A stretch of 64,000 nucleotides of DNA from positions 1 to 64,000 of the forward strand of contig JAAEZA010000002.1 of the NCBI GenBank assembly GCA_018223125.1, given 5' to 3'. Below are positions 1-9,151 of the stretch, in pieces (the stretch's first letter is position 1; each line of letters starts with the position of its first letter). The notes beneath the pieces were generated by a model that searched no databases, was not told the origin of the DNA, and worked only from the letters and a program-made list of their open reading frames with translations. The stretch comes from Paracoccaceae bacterium (GTDB taxonomy: Bacteria; Pseudomonadota; Alphaproteobacteria; Rhodobacterales; Rhodobacteraceae). The position numbers were made by a program, and so were the translations under genes.

Positions 1-169
1 GCTTGCGGATGGACTGTTTGGACTGGCGCACGGCCTCGGCGGTGACAGCGCAGGTGTTCACGACCACAGCGTTTTCCAGACCGCCCGCAGCGGTCAGTTC
101 TTTCATGGCTTCGGTTTCGTAGGTGTTCAACCGGCAGCCGAACGTGGCGAACACGGGGGGTTTGCTCAT
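1..169 (-). CDS. mtaB: MtaB-type tRNA methylthiotransferase, N-terminal fragment
   Basis: This is the first 56 codons of a gene that leaves the window on the left. The start ATG (167-169) overlaps the dapF stop as ATGA, so the two are co-transcribed. The protein opens with a TFGCRLNTYE motif and then VVNTCAVTAEAVRQ. This is the N-terminal UPF0004 domain of radical-SAM methylthiotransferases, whose cysteines bind the auxiliary iron-sulfur cluster. GCRLN and NTCAVT are typical of MtaB, which adds the methylthio group to threonylcarbamoyl-A37 of tRNA; MiaB and RimO differ at these positions. The radical-SAM CxxxCxxC motif lies outside the window. The dapF-mtaB pairing is common in Rhodobacterales, as far as I know. 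Confidence 0.88.
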   Translation of the reverse strand, partial: MSKPPVFATFGCRLNTYETEAMKELTAAGGLENAVVVNTCAVTAEAVRQSKQSIRK

Positions 170-1017
170 TCTATCTTGTCCAGAAAATCGGTGGAGAGAA
201 CACCGGAAAACACCAATTGTGTCGGGCCTGTCATCCAGACCCCGTCGTCGCGCCAGTCGATTTGCAAATCGCCACCATCGAGTTTGATCGTCACATTCCG
301 TTCGGTCAGCCCTTTGCGGTGGGCTACCACCGCACTGGCGCAAGCGCCGGAACCGCAGGCAAGGGTCGGCAAGCCGCCCCGTTCCCAGACGCGCATCCGT
401 ATGGTGTGGCGGTCGATGATTTGCAGGAACTCTACATTGGTGCGTTCGGGATAAAGCTCGTGATGTTCGTACACGGGGCCAAGTTCGTGCAGATCAAGCG
501 ATTCGACGTCTTCCACCACAAACACACAATGGGGATTGCCCATCCCCGCCGCACCGGGCGCGCCCTCTATCGGCAGTTCCACAAGATCCACTTCCCGTGC
601 CAGCGGCACATCCTGCCAGTCAAGCTGTGGTTGACCCATGTTCACACTGACCAGACCATCACCTGCTTCCCTTGCAGACAAAAGCCCCCGTTCGGTGCGC
701 AGGGTCAGTTCGGATTTGCCGGTTTCATCCAGAATGATCCTTGCAACACAACGGGTTGCGTTGCCGCACGCACCAGCCGTGGAGCCGTCGGTGTTCCAAA
801 AGGTAATATCCACATCCGCATCTTCGCTGTTGCCCAGCACGACAAGCTGGTCAAAACCCACACCGAAATAGCGGTGCCCGATGGCCCTTGCCATCGCCGC
901 AGTCATGGGTACATCCGCCTTACGCGCGTCCAGTATGACGAAGTCATTCCCCAGACCGTGCATCTTCAGAAACGGCAGCCCGCCATCAAGTGTATCGAGT
1001 GTTTTCATCCCCGCCAT
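166..1017 (-). CDS. dapF: Diaminopimelate epimerase
   Basis: DapF converts LL- to meso-diaminopimelate, the last step before lysine and the peptidoglycan cross-linking residue; it is cytosolic and cofactor-free. The chosen ATG at 1017 follows a GAAGGG ribosome-binding site and gives 283 residues, usual for the family. A TTG at 1035 and an ATG at 1008 are alternatives. The N-terminal KMHGLGNDF signature is present. The two catalytic cysteines are visible in ACGNATRC (Cys84) and LACGSGAC (Cys221). The stop overlaps the start of mtaB by four bases, so the two form an operon reading out of the window. The tRNA-Lys upstream is on the other strand. Confidence 0.95.
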   Translation of the reverse strand: MAGMKTLDTLDGGLPFLKMHGLGNDFVILDARKADVPMTAAMARAIGHRYFGVGFDQLVVLGNSEDADVDITFWNTDGSTAGACGNATRCVARIILDETGKSELTLRTERGLLSAREAGDGLVSVNMGQPQLDWQDVPLAREVDLVELPIEGAPGAAGMGNPHCVFVVEDVESLDLHELGPVYEHHELYPERTNVEFLQIIDRHTIRMRVWERGGLPTLACGSGACASAVVAHRKGLTERNVTIKLDGGDLQIDWRDDGVWMTGPTQLVFSGVLSTDFLDKIE

Positions 1018-1118
1018 ATAGCCCTTCGTCCACAATCATTCCAGTCGTGTCATTATTTCGGAATTTCTCTCTTGACCATACCCGCCAGCCCCCTTAAGAC
1101 GCCCCCACAGCACGGTGA

Positions 1119-1194
1119 GGGCCCTTAGCTCAGCTGGTAGAGCAACTGACTTTTAATCAGTAGGTCGATGGTTCGAACCCATCAGGGCTCACCA
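1119..1194 (+). tRNA. tRNA-Lys (UUU)
   Basis: A 76-nt cloverleaf. The acceptor arms GGGCCCT (1119-1125) and AGGGCTC (1184-1190) pair with one G-U. The D arm is GCTC/GAGC, and the anticodon stem ACTGA/TCAGT carries the loop CTTTTAA with anticodon TTT at 1152-1154. The T loop is GTTCGAA. CCA is encoded at 1192-1194. A strong terminator hairpin follows within ten bases. The anticodon reads AAA/AAG, so lysine is secure. Confidence 0.97.
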
Positions 1195-1201
1195 AAATTC
1201 C

Positions 1202-1231
1202 AAAAGGTCTGGCAAATCGCCAGACCTTTTT
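1202..1231. terminator. Rho-independent terminator after tRNA-Lys
   Basis: A perfect 12-bp stem (1202-1213 with 1219-1230, core GGTCTGGC/GCCAGACC) has a 5-nt loop and A and T runs at its two feet. It ends the tRNA transcript and could work in both directions. Confidence 0.9.
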
Positions 1232-1605
1232 GGTTTTGAAGCCGAAATTCACGAAAAAGACGCGTAGCAGCCCCCGGATCAAGCAGGGGCGATTCTGTCT
1301 TTGCTGGCCCTCATCCCAGTTAAGACCGCAAAACCCCTCCGAATTTAGACAAATTTGTGGCTTTTTGGTGTTGCATAATTGCAAAAGCCGAAAAACAACC
1401 TGAAGGAGATTTTGCAAAAAAACTTTCTATTATAACACGTTATCATCTTATAGTTGGACTGCACCCGAACCGGCGGGTCGGGACATAGTCTCACCAATAT
1501 TAACCGGCACCATTGAGGAGTGAATAAACAAATTTGGCGGCAGCATAATCAATACTTAAGCAATACCAGACTGCCCCCGAACGAGAGTAAGTGAAGGGAA
1601 ACAGG
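1232..1605. other. Gene-free region upstream of the pilus locus
   Basis: There is no supported gene in these 374 bases. Base composition drops to AT-rich around 1400-1460 and 1500-1560, as expected of the promoter region of the downstream pilin gene. The ribosome-binding site AAGGGAA (1594-1600) lies just before the pilin ATG. I see no convincing -35/-10 pair and no mobile-element remnant. Confidence 0.5.
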
Positions 1606-2100
1606 ATGAAACATACTTTCAAGTTCATAAGCATTGCAGCAGCCGGTTTGGCCATTTCAACAGTTCCGGTTGTCTCTGCAACGAAAACGGCCGTTCTCTC
1701 GGTTTCTGCCACAGTGGACGATACCTGCTATATCGCAGCCGCCCCCGGACTGGCATTCGGCACGATTGACGGTTCAGCAGTGACCAACGAAACAGTTGCC
1801 GGTGAAATCACCGTATCCTGCACCACAGCCAAGACCGGTTTGACACTGACAATGGGCGGCAGCGCCAACAAGAGCGGCACCCAACGGCGCATGTTCAACG
1901 GTCTGACCGGATATCTGCCTTACGCGATCCACTCGGACAGCAGCCACACAACCGAAGTGGGTATCGACGAGCAGTTCGGCAGTGCATTCGCCGTAACGGC
2001 AGGAGCCCCGCAAACTTTCAGCGTGTACGGTCAGGTGCCGGCAGGTGACTACGTTCAAGGTGTTTATACAGACACAATTACCGTCACATTAACTTACTAA
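1606..2100 (+). CDS. Spore coat U domain protein, Csu-type major pilin
   Basis: A secreted 164-residue protein with a clear signal peptide (basic start, hydrophobic core, cleavage near VVSA, about residue 25). The mature part begins with a beta-strand segment containing VDDTCYI, and ends in DTITVTLTY, the alternating hydrophobic C-terminal strand typical of SCPU/CsuA-B subunits that are completed by donor-strand exchange. The start at 1606 is preferred over GTG 1591 because AAGGGAA precedes it and the signal peptide begins there. The neighbours are a chaperone, an usher and a two-domain SCPU tip protein, so this is probably the major shaft subunit of an archaic chaperone-usher pilus. Assembly is doubtful because the chaperone and usher genes look damaged. 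Confidence 0.85.
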   Translation: MKHTFKFISIAAAGLAISTVPVVSATKTAVLSVSATVDDTCYIAAAPGLAFGTIDGSAVTNETVAGEITVSCTTAKTGLTLTMGGSANKSGTQRRMFNGLTGYLPYAIHSDSSHTTEVGIDEQFGSAFAVTAGAPQTFSVYGQVPAGDYVQGVYTDTITVTLTY

Positions 2101-2123
2101 AGCCGGACGAACCGGCTCAGACA

Positions 2124-2561
2124 GTGAGCAGAAAAATGATTAAATCAAACCTATTTCTGGCGGGAGTACTGTTCGCACTTCTGCCGGGGGCCGCCACAGC
2201 GCAAGCGCTTTCGGTCTCCCCCACCAAACTGGAAGCCGCCAACGGTGCGCGTCAGACCACACTGACTGTAAAAGCCAAGGGCAACGGCCCGTCGATCGTG
2301 CAAATGCGGGTCATGGCCTGGAAGGAAGGCAGTGATCCTTCAAGGCTGAAGGCAACCCGTGACGTGGTCATCAGCCCGCCTGCAGCCAAACTCGGCCCCC
2401 GACAGGAACTGACAGTTCGCATTGTGCGCACCAAGAAACGGGCTGTGCGCAAACGGGAATGCTACCGCGTTCTGGTGGACCGCCTGCCGGACCGCAGGAC
2501 CAAAGGGCAAATGGTGAAACTGCAAGTACGGCACTCTCTGCCCCTGTGTTTCACCTCTTAA
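2124..2561 (+). CDS. Short PapD-like periplasmic pilus chaperone (one domain)
   Basis: A signal peptide (about residues 1-26, ending TAQA) is followed by the N-terminal immunoglobulin-like domain of PapD/CsuC chaperones: ALSVSPTKLE, then SIVQMRVMAW, and the conserved G1-edge region ending LQVRHSLPL. Characterised two-domain chaperones run to about 240-280 residues; this one stops at 145, right after the first domain. Only 51 bases remain before the usher start, so the second domain has not simply slipped into another frame. The start is uncertain: GTG 2124 or ATG 2136. It sits between pilin and usher in the expected order. Either this is a deletion derivative or a naturally single-domain form; I lean to deletion because the usher is also broken. 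Confidence 0.7.
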   Translation: MSRKMIKSNLFLAGVLFALLPGAATAQALSVSPTKLEAANGARQTTLTVKAKGNGPSIVQMRVMAWKEGSDPSRLKATRDVVISPPAAKLGPRQELTVRIVRTKKRAVRKRECYRVLVDRLPDRRTKGQMVKLQVRHSLPLCFTS

Positions 2562-2612
2562 GTAAAGCTCCTGCGGTTTGTCACCTCAAGACAGGATGGC
2601 TCTGACCAAGAC

Positions 2613-5039
2613 ATGCGACTAATGCATAAATTCTTTCTGGCTTCCACGGCCCTGGCTTTCACGGCCGGTTTTGCGTTGGACCAGACAATATCGGCAGACC
2701 TCGAAATCACTGCGGAGATCGACGAGGCAAGAGCACCCTACGAACTGGTCCCACCGCCGCAGGATACGCCCCTGTTTCTTGAAGTGTTTGTGAACAGTAA
2801 ACCGACCCGACTGGTTGCAGAGTTCACGCACCACACCGACAACCGGTTCTCGTCTCCCCGTTCCGAGCTGGAGGAGGTGGGCATCCGCCCGCCCGCCGGT
2901 GTTTCCAAGAACGTTTATCTGGACAGTATCGAAGGCCTGACCTTCCGCTATAATATGGAAGCACAGGCCATCTATGTGACTGCGCCTTACAAATCCCTGC
3001 TGCCCACAGTGACTTCCGCCCGTCGCAAACCCGAGATGATCGCCCCCGAACGCAGTTATGGTGCTGTAATGAACTATGCAGTCACCGCAAATCTGGGGCC
3101 GAAATCCGGCAGCTCGGGTCTGCATTTCAGGGGCTATTCCGGTTCTTTGAACGGTTGGATCTTTGCCCCGTTCGGCGCCCTTTCCAGTTCCGGCTTTTTC
3201 AATTCGCCGGGCGGCTCCTTAAGCACGCCGGATTTCATCCGGCAGGAAACGAAGCTTGAATTCAACAACGTCAAACATGCGCTCAATCTTTCATTTGGCG
3301 ATTTTCAAAGCTCTTCTGTGTCATGGAGCCGCCCGATCCGCATGGGAGGAGTACAGTTCCGCCGCGATTTCAGTTTGCGCTCCGATATTGTCACCGAACA
3401 GCTTTTTTCTTTCGAGGGTGCCGCTGCGGTGCCATCCACAGTTGATGTGTTTATCGAAAACAACCGTGCCTATTCGGGGTCAGTCGGTCAGGGGCGCTTC
3501 CGGCTGGAAGATGTGCCCTTCTTTACAGGGTCTGGTGATGCCGTTGTGGTGATCCGTGATTCAAACGGTAACGAACGGTTACAGGAAGTGTCTTTCTTCG
3601 CGGCGCAAAACCTTGTCAAAGCCGGAACCTTGGATTTTTCCCTTGAAGCCGGAAAACCCAGAGAGGCCTACGGCCTGAAAAGTAATGAATACTCGTCTGA
3701 CACAGCATATTCGGGCAGCCTGAAATACGGGTGGAATGAAAAGCTGACACTGGAAGCCCATCTGGAAGGGAAAAGCGATCTGGTCATGGGGGGGATCGGG
3801 TTTACGACTGTTCCTTTTGATAAAGCCGAGTTCAGCCTTTCCGCTGGGATGAGCCGTTATGAAGGAGACACCGCAGCCTTTGCCCAGACCAGCCTGCGTA
3901 CGAAGATCCGAAATGTGGACATCCAGTTCAACGTTCTGCGCTCCGAGCCCGGGTTTGCGGATCTGGCTTAAGCAACCGGCGTGGATTATCTGGGGGAAAG
4001 CACCATTGCTTCCGGTGCCTCCCTGCTGGAATTCCCGATCGCACGCGAGGTGTTGTCACTTGGCGTACCTCTGTTCAACTCTGAACAGGACATCGGCCTC
4101 AGCCTCGTGCGCTCGAAAAGGGCAAGCTCGGAAGATGTTATCTTGTCAGCCTCCTACGCCCGCAGTTTGGATTTTAACGACAGTTCCATCAGCTTGTTCG
4201 GCTCTCATAATATCAAAAACGATAATACCCGCCTTGCCATTAACTTTGCCATGCCCCTGAACAAGAAGAACCAGTTGCGCACCTCTGCCGCCACTGATGC
4301 CGATGGCGACCTTCATACAGCCTTGTCTCTTTCCCGTCCGTTGGGCGACAGAGTAGGCGATTACGGGTATCAGGCCCAGATCGACAACAATAGCAAAAAC
4401 CGGTTTGCCAATGTGCGCGGGTCTTACAGGACACGTTTCGCCAAGCTGAGCGGTGAGGTCTTCCGCTCCGGCTCCTCGACCTTCGCACGGGCCACCGCCG
4501 AAGGCTCTGTGGTGCTGGCCGGAGGCAAACTGGCCGCTGGCAATATCATTAATGACAGTTTCGCAATTGTCGATGTTGGCGCCCCGAACGTAGATGTGAA
4601 CCTGCAAAACCGCCCGGTCACGAAAACCGGCCGGTTCGGACGGGCACTGGTCACCGGACTGGCATCATACCGGCGCAACCGTGTATCCGTCGATACAGAC
4701 CAACTGCCCGAAGATGTGGTGCTGAACGCCTCTGCCATGGAAGTGATACCGGCACGGCATTCCGGCACCCTTGTCAGTTTTGCCAGCGGCGGGGGTGATG
4801 CTGCCCTGCTTACGCTGGTCGATACGTCCGGCGCCCCTATTCCAGCCGGATCTGCTGCCTATCTGAATGGAACGAAAGCCGAATATTATGTCGGTTACGA
4901 CGGGCTTGTCTGGGTGGAAAACGTAAAATCAAACAACGAAGTACGTGTGACGACCGAAGGGAAAGACTGCGTTGTTACCTTTGCTTACCGCCCCACCGAC
5001 GAGATTCAACAGTCCCTTGGTCCTTTGACGTGCAGATGA
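2613..5039 (+). pseudogene. Fimbrial outer-membrane usher, interrupted by an in-frame stop
   Basis: The reading frame spans 809 codons, a normal length for a CsuD/FimD-family usher, but codon 453 is TAA at 3969-3971. Frame is identical before (2613-3971) and after (3972-5039), and homology-like features continue across: a signal peptide, an N-terminal periplasmic domain, beta-barrel strands rich in alternating aromatic and small residues, a plug-like segment around VDVFIENNRAYSGSV, and a C-terminal domain with the family GYDGLVWV-type motif. The usher would secrete and assemble SCPU pilins across the outer membrane. A single substitution explains the stop. Without read-through no functional pore can form, although the second half could start at GTG 3981. 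The ATG of the next gene overlaps its stop. Confidence 0.82.
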
Positions 5040-5971
5040 TGACATACGCCCCCTTAAAAACCCTCGCCCTTTTGATCGGGCTGCTGATCCAAACGACCCT
5101 GGTCGAGGCCGCGACCTGTAGCGCTTCAATCTCGGACATAAATTTCGGATCAATTTCTGTACGCGCTGGCGCTGTTAACGAAACATCCGGAACGGTTAAC
5201 GTCACTTGCAGCGGCGTGGTCGGCGCATTGATCGGTATTTGCATCAGGATCGGTCCCGGCGGGGGTGGTGCCGCGCCGAGCAACTCTCCCCGCTATATGC
5301 GAAACAGTGCCGGCGGAGCTTTAAACTACGAATTACGCCCGATCGGAAACAGTGCGGTCAATGGCACATGGAACGAAGTTTATGTCAATATACCCGTTGT
5401 GCTCGGCAGTGCGTCGGCCAATATTCCGGTCTACGCCAGCATCACATCCAACAGTGTTGCTGTCGATACAGGGGCTTATACTTCTGTCTTTTCCGGCGTG
5501 TCGGACGCTTCCATCACATATGGCCTTCTGTCTTGCGGTCTGCTTGGGACCGAAGTGGGCATTCCGGAATTCGCGGTCTCTGCGGAAGTCGTGCCAAGCT
5601 GCGAACTGGATGTAACCGCTATGGATTTCGGCAGCCTGCAAACGCCAATCGCCAGCCCCGTAGATGAAACAGCCACGGTAAATGTGCGCTGTACCAATGC
5701 CACCGACTACTCGGTGACACTGGATCAGGGGCTCGGCGGCGGCACCGGCCCTGCGGACCGGCGCATGAAGAACGGCAGTCACGAACTGAGCTACGGGCTT
5801 TATCGGGATATCGCCAGATCGGCCCCTTGGGGATCTCTGGCCAGCAATGATGTGGATTCAACAGGGATCGGCGCGAACCAGTCCTTCACGATTTACGGAC
5901 GTATCCCTCCGGGACAACCGGCCTACTACGGCACTTATACGGACAGTGTGGTTGTCACGGTAAACTACTAG
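5036..5971 (+). CDS. Two-domain spore coat U protein, Csu-type tip adhesin
   Basis: A 311-residue secreted protein with a signal peptide (ends near LVEA, about residue 25) followed by two SCPU domains. The first starts at TCSASISDINFGS and the second near residue 188 at SCELDVTAMDFGS. The C-terminus YTDSVVVTVNY closely resembles that of the first pilin. Two SCPU domains in tandem is the layout of the CsuE tip subunit, which mediates adhesion to surfaces. The ATG (5036) overlaps the usher stop (ATGA); a GTG at 5030 is an alternative. This subunit remains intact although export through the broken usher is doubtful. The gene converges with the dctD-like gene, leaving 13 bases between them. Confidence 0.83.
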   Translation: MMTYAPLKTLALLIGLLIQTTLVEAATCSASISDINFGSISVRAGAVNETSGTVNVTCSGVVGALIGICIRIGPGGGGAAPSNSPRYMRNSAGGALNYELRPIGNSAVNGTWNEVYVNIPVVLGSASANIPVYASITSNSVAVDTGAYTSVFSGVSDASITYGLLSCGLLGTEVGIPEFAVSAEVVPSCELDVTAMDFGSLQTPIASPVDETATVNVRCTNATDYSVTLDQGLGGGTGPADRRMKNGSHELSYGLYRDIARSAPWGSLASNDVDSTGIGANQSFTIYGRIPPGQPAYYGTYTDSVVVTVNY

Positions 5972-5984
5972 CCCGCTGGCCGGT

Positions 5985-7166
5985 TCACCCCTGATAGTCC
6001 CTTGGACGCAACCCGTAACGGGCCAGCCTGTCATAGAGAGTCTTTCGCGGCAGCCCGAGCTTCTTGGCAGCTTCTGCGGCTTTCCCGTGCACACTGCGCA
6101 GGGTGTTTTCCAGTACCAGCCTTTCATGCGCTTCCATCTGCTCGGCAAGTGTCGGGTTTTCCGCAGTGCCGCCTTGCGGGTCCGACAGGAAACGGTTTGC
6201 GTAATCCCGCAGTTCCGCCAGATTGCCCGGCCAGTCCCGCGCCTCGATCTCTGCCAGCGTCGCTGCGGGAATATCGGGCATTTCGGCATTGGCGTAGCGT
6301 ACCGCATGGCGCAAGAGCACCTCGAAGATCACGCCAAGATCGCTGCGCCGTGCTGCCAGATCGGGCACCGCCACGGTGATACAATTCAAACGATCGGCCA
6401 CCTCGGGCACGGAATGTTCGGCCGAGCCGATAAACCGCAGTTCGGGACGCTGTTCCACCTGCGAGATCACGCAGTCCAACTGGCTGTAGGAGGCCAGATG
6501 CACACGCTTCACCGACAAATCAACCGCACCGTCCTCGACTTTGAAACCGGCAGGATCAATCTCCGGCGTCCGCACCAACACAAAAGTGTCGCGCCCCTCG
6601 GACATGGCGAAGATCGTGTGGGCGGCCAGTTTCTTGCCCGCCCCCTCCGGCCCGACAAGAAGGATGTGACGACCGCTGTCCGCCGCACGGCGCAGGGCCT
6701 CTCGGAAATCACGGCTGGCGGGGCTGTCGCCGGGAAAATGCACCGAAGCCGGATCGCTGCGCCGCATCTTCTGTTCCATCCGCCGTGTGTGCAACACCAG
6801 TTCGCGATGGGCCAAAGCACGGTTCAGCACCCCGACAAGATGGGAGGTTTCACAAGGTTTCTCCAGAAAATCATACGCCCCTTCCTTCATCGCGCGAATG
6901 GCCATCGGCACGTCGCCTTCACCCGTCAGCATGACCACTGGCAGATCCGCGTCGATACTTTGCGCCAGCGCAAGGATTTCGAAACCGTCCTTATCGGGCA
7001 TGCGGATATCCGTCAGAACCACTCCGGCGAAGTTGGCCCGCAGGGTCCGACGCGCCTGCACGAAATGGGCGGTCGAAATGACATCAATCCCTTCCAGATC
7101 CAGCGTCTGCGCCAAAGAGGCCCGCAAAGCATCGTCGTCCTCGATCAACAAAACCTGACGTTTCAT
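5985..7166 (-). CDS. dctD: DctD-like response regulator with a degenerate AAA module
   Basis: 393 residues: a receiver domain (phospho-acceptor Asp53 in LTDIRMPD, Lys103), an NtrC-like central domain (about 145-340) and a C-terminal Fis-type helix-turn-helix (about 362-386). It probably controls the divergent dctPQM transporter. The start at 7166 has GGAGGGG upstream and overlaps the sensor stop (ATGA). The central domain is odd: Walker A is GPEGAGKK, the GAFTGA loop that contacts sigma-54 is absent, and the Walker B region lacks the acidic pair. The domain is also shorter than usual. It is therefore likely to act through ordinary holoenzyme contacts and not by ATP-driven sigma-54 remodelling. 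Confidence 0.83.
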   Translation of the reverse strand: MKRQVLLIEDDDALRASLAQTLDLEGIDVISTAHFVQARRTLRANFAGVVLTDIRMPDKDGFEILALAQSIDADLPVVMLTGEGDVPMAIRAMKEGAYDFLEKPCETSHLVGVLNRALAHRELVLHTRRMEQKMRRSDPASVHFPGDSPASRDFREALRRAADSGRHILLVGPEGAGKKLAAHTIFAMSEGRDTFVLVRTPEIDPAGFKVEDGAVDLSVKRVHLASYSQLDCVISQVEQRPELRFIGSAEHSVPEVADRLNCITVAVPDLAARRSDLGVIFEVLLRHAVRYANAEMPDIPAATLAEIEARDWPGNLAELRDYANRFLSDPQGGTAENPTLAEQMEAHERLVLENTLRSVHGKAAEAAKKLGLPRKTLYDRLARYGLRPRDYQG

Positions 7167-8899
7167 TCCGCCCCTCCGGCTTTCTTCAATTCTACACAAA
7201 ATTCCGCGCCGCCTTCCGGAAGGTTCCGGCAGCTCAGCTTGCCACCGAAAGTGCCCACGATTCCGTAAGAGATCGACAGGCCAAGCCCGAGCCCCTTGCT
7301 CGCGCCCACGTCCTTGGTGGTGTAAAAGGGTTCAAATACGCGGTCCGGTTCAACCAGCCCGCTGCCCGTATCGCTGACCCGCAGTCGCACGGTGTTGCCG
7401 TCTATCGCATGCTCTGTCGTCAGGGACAGGCGTTTGTCGGGTTGGTCGCGCATCGCATCCATCGCATTCCCCATCAGGTTGACGATCACCTGCTGTAGCC
7501 GCACCGGCCCGCCCGAAACCATGACCGGAGACGGCGGCAGGGCAGTTTCCACCGTAATGCCCTCTTCCCGCAACCGCCTTTCTGCCAGCCGCAGGGCGTC
7601 ATGGACCACTGCGACCAGATCAACAGGTTCCACACGTTCGGATTCATTACGGGCAAAGCCGCGCAGGTTCTTGATGATCCGGTTGATCCGGTCCACCTGC
7701 ACCGTGATCTGGTCCAGATTGTCCTGTGCCTCGGCAATACGGTCCCGCTCTATCAGCTTTATCCCGTTGGAAGCAAAGTTGCGGATCGCGGCAAGGGGCT
7801 GGTTCACTTCATGGCTGATGCCGGCAGACATCTGGCCAAGCGCCGTCAGCTTGCCCGCTTGCACCAGCTGGTCCTGTGCCTGCCGTAACTGCGCTGTGCG
7901 TTCATCCACCCGCGCCTCCAGCCGCGCGTTAGCGGCCGCTTCAACCACCAGCCGCTCTGACAGTCTTCGCCGCCTCTGGCCAAGAGCGACCAGTCCGGCC
8001 CCTATTAGCCCCATAATTGCAAGCGCCAGATACCCGAGCACGCGGGCGTTCTGGGCTGCATCCTTCACGTTCAGATAAACCCGCGTGGTCAGATCCAGAC
8101 GGGGCAAAAACTCTGACAGCACCATAGCCTGTTCGGGCATCACCCCCGTTGCGCCAAAACGCTGCAACCTGTGACCGACCCAGTTGCTTTCCTTATAGTC
8201 ATAGAAGGGCTGCACCACAGAACGAGGGTAGATGCGGGCAGCTGATGGCGGAAACGCGCCCTGCCCGTCACGACGCAATATCAGTTCAACACGATTGGAC
8301 AGAAAAACCACGTTATAGGCATCGAGAAAGGTGACAACAGTCTCGTCTACTTCCCATTCAAACTCCAACTGCTCGACATCCGCACGCACCACGACGACGC
8401 CGCTGGGTGGTGCCACCCCGTTGATAATTCCACGGGCAAAGAAAAAGTCGCGCCCGCCGTCCTTGGGCTCGAAAGCATGATCGACACCAAGCCCGCCCGT
8501 CAGCGCCCGCCGCACATGGGCCGTTTGCCCCAGATCATCCCCGACCCGCGCACCGTTCTCCTCCAGATCAGAAGCGGCGAGCACCCGTCCCGTCCGGTCA
8601 AGCACAAGGATTTCCTCGGCCCCGACTGTCAGCGCTGTGGTCTCCAGAAAGTCATGGGCCCGCGCCGGATCGGTCTCGCCGGTCAATACGCCAATAACGA
8701 CCGGATGGCGGGCCAGAAGGTTGGGCAATTGCTGGAACCGTGCCAGTTGCGCCAGTACGCGGTCCGACGCCTGATCAAGCTGCACCGCGCCCGTGCGCGA
8801 CAGTTGGTTCAGGTTCGCCCGATAGGCCAGCGCGAACACGCCAGCCGCCACAAGGACCGCGACACCACAAAATGCCAGCACAGGGAATAGTCGTCTCAA
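7163..8899 (-). CDS. dctB: DctB-like sensor histidine kinase
   Basis: A membrane sensor for C4-dicarboxylates or related acids. From the preferred TTG start (8899, GAGGGG six bases upstream) it has 578 residues. A transmembrane helix comes first (about 5-25), then a periplasmic double-CACHE-type region (about 30-285), a second helix (about 287-307), a coiled linker, the HisKA box with phospho-acceptor His363 in ISHEVNQPLA, and a HATPase domain with DTGSGL and GLGLSIS. The open frame reaches back to GTG 9007, but that extra Arg-rich stretch has no ribosome site. It forms an operon with dctD and diverges from dctP. Confidence 0.87.
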   Translation of the reverse strand: MRRLFPVLAFCGVAVLVAAGVFALAYRANLNQLSRTGAVQLDQASDRVLAQLARFQQLPNLLARHPVVIGVLTGETDPARAHDFLETTALTVGAEEILVLDRTGRVLAASDLEENGARVGDDLGQTAHVRRALTGGLGVDHAFEPKDGGRDFFFARGIINGVAPPSGVVVVRADVEQLEFEWEVDETVVTFLDAYNVVFLSNRVELILRRDGQGAFPPSAARIYPRSVVQPFYDYKESNWVGHRLQRFGATGVMPEQAMVLSEFLPRLDLTTRVYLNVKDAAQNARVLGYLALAIMGLIGAGLVALGQRRRRLSERLVVEAAANARLEARVDERTAQLRQAQDQLVQAGKLTALGQMSAGISHEVNQPLAAIRNFASNGIKLIERDRIAEAQDNLDQITVQVDRINRIIKNLRGFARNESERVEPVDLVAVVHDALRLAERRLREEGITVETALPPSPVMVSGGPVRLQQVIVNLMGNAMDAMRDQPDKRLSLTTEHAIDGNTVRLRVSDTGSGLVEPDRVFEPFYTTKDVGASKGLGLGLSISYGIVGTFGGKLSCRNLPEGGAEFCVELKKAGGAE

Positions 8900-9050
8900 A
8901 GCGGACCCCTCAGGTTGCCATCCACAGGCAGGTGAATCGCCCGCCCCGACGCGCCGCCCGTTGGAACCGCGACGGCGCGAAGCTGTCCGAGATTTCGCAC
9001 AAATCACCGAAAGGGCAAAGCGCTAAATCTTAACCCCCGAATATCAAACC

Positions 9051-9072
9051 GTTTTTCCGAAAGCTAAAAAAC
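9051..9072. promoter_or_regulatory. Inverted repeat in the dctB-dctP divergent promoter
   Basis: GTTTTT (9051-9056) and AAAAAC (9067-9072) face each other in the region between the kinase start and dctP. The place suits a regulator site, for example for DctD. The repeat is short and could be chance. Confidence 0.3.
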
Positions 9073-9151
9073 CCTTTGCGCAAACATCCGCTGATCGTTT
9101 CCCTACAGTTGGCCGGATTACGGTCCGACAGATATCCATTGGGAGGAAACC

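Noticed and set aside
217-1128. 303-codon open frame opposite dapF
   Set aside because: Antisense to a well-supported dapF; runs into the tRNA gene and has no domain or start signal.
1157-1417. 86-codon minus-strand frame over the tRNA
   Set aside because: It runs through the tRNA-Lys and its terminator; the SPDGFEPSTY-like end is the usual translation of a tRNA shadow.
3969-3971. Recoding of the usher stop codon as a selenocysteine or read-through site
   Set aside because: The stop is TAA, not TGA, and no stem structure suited to recoding follows it.
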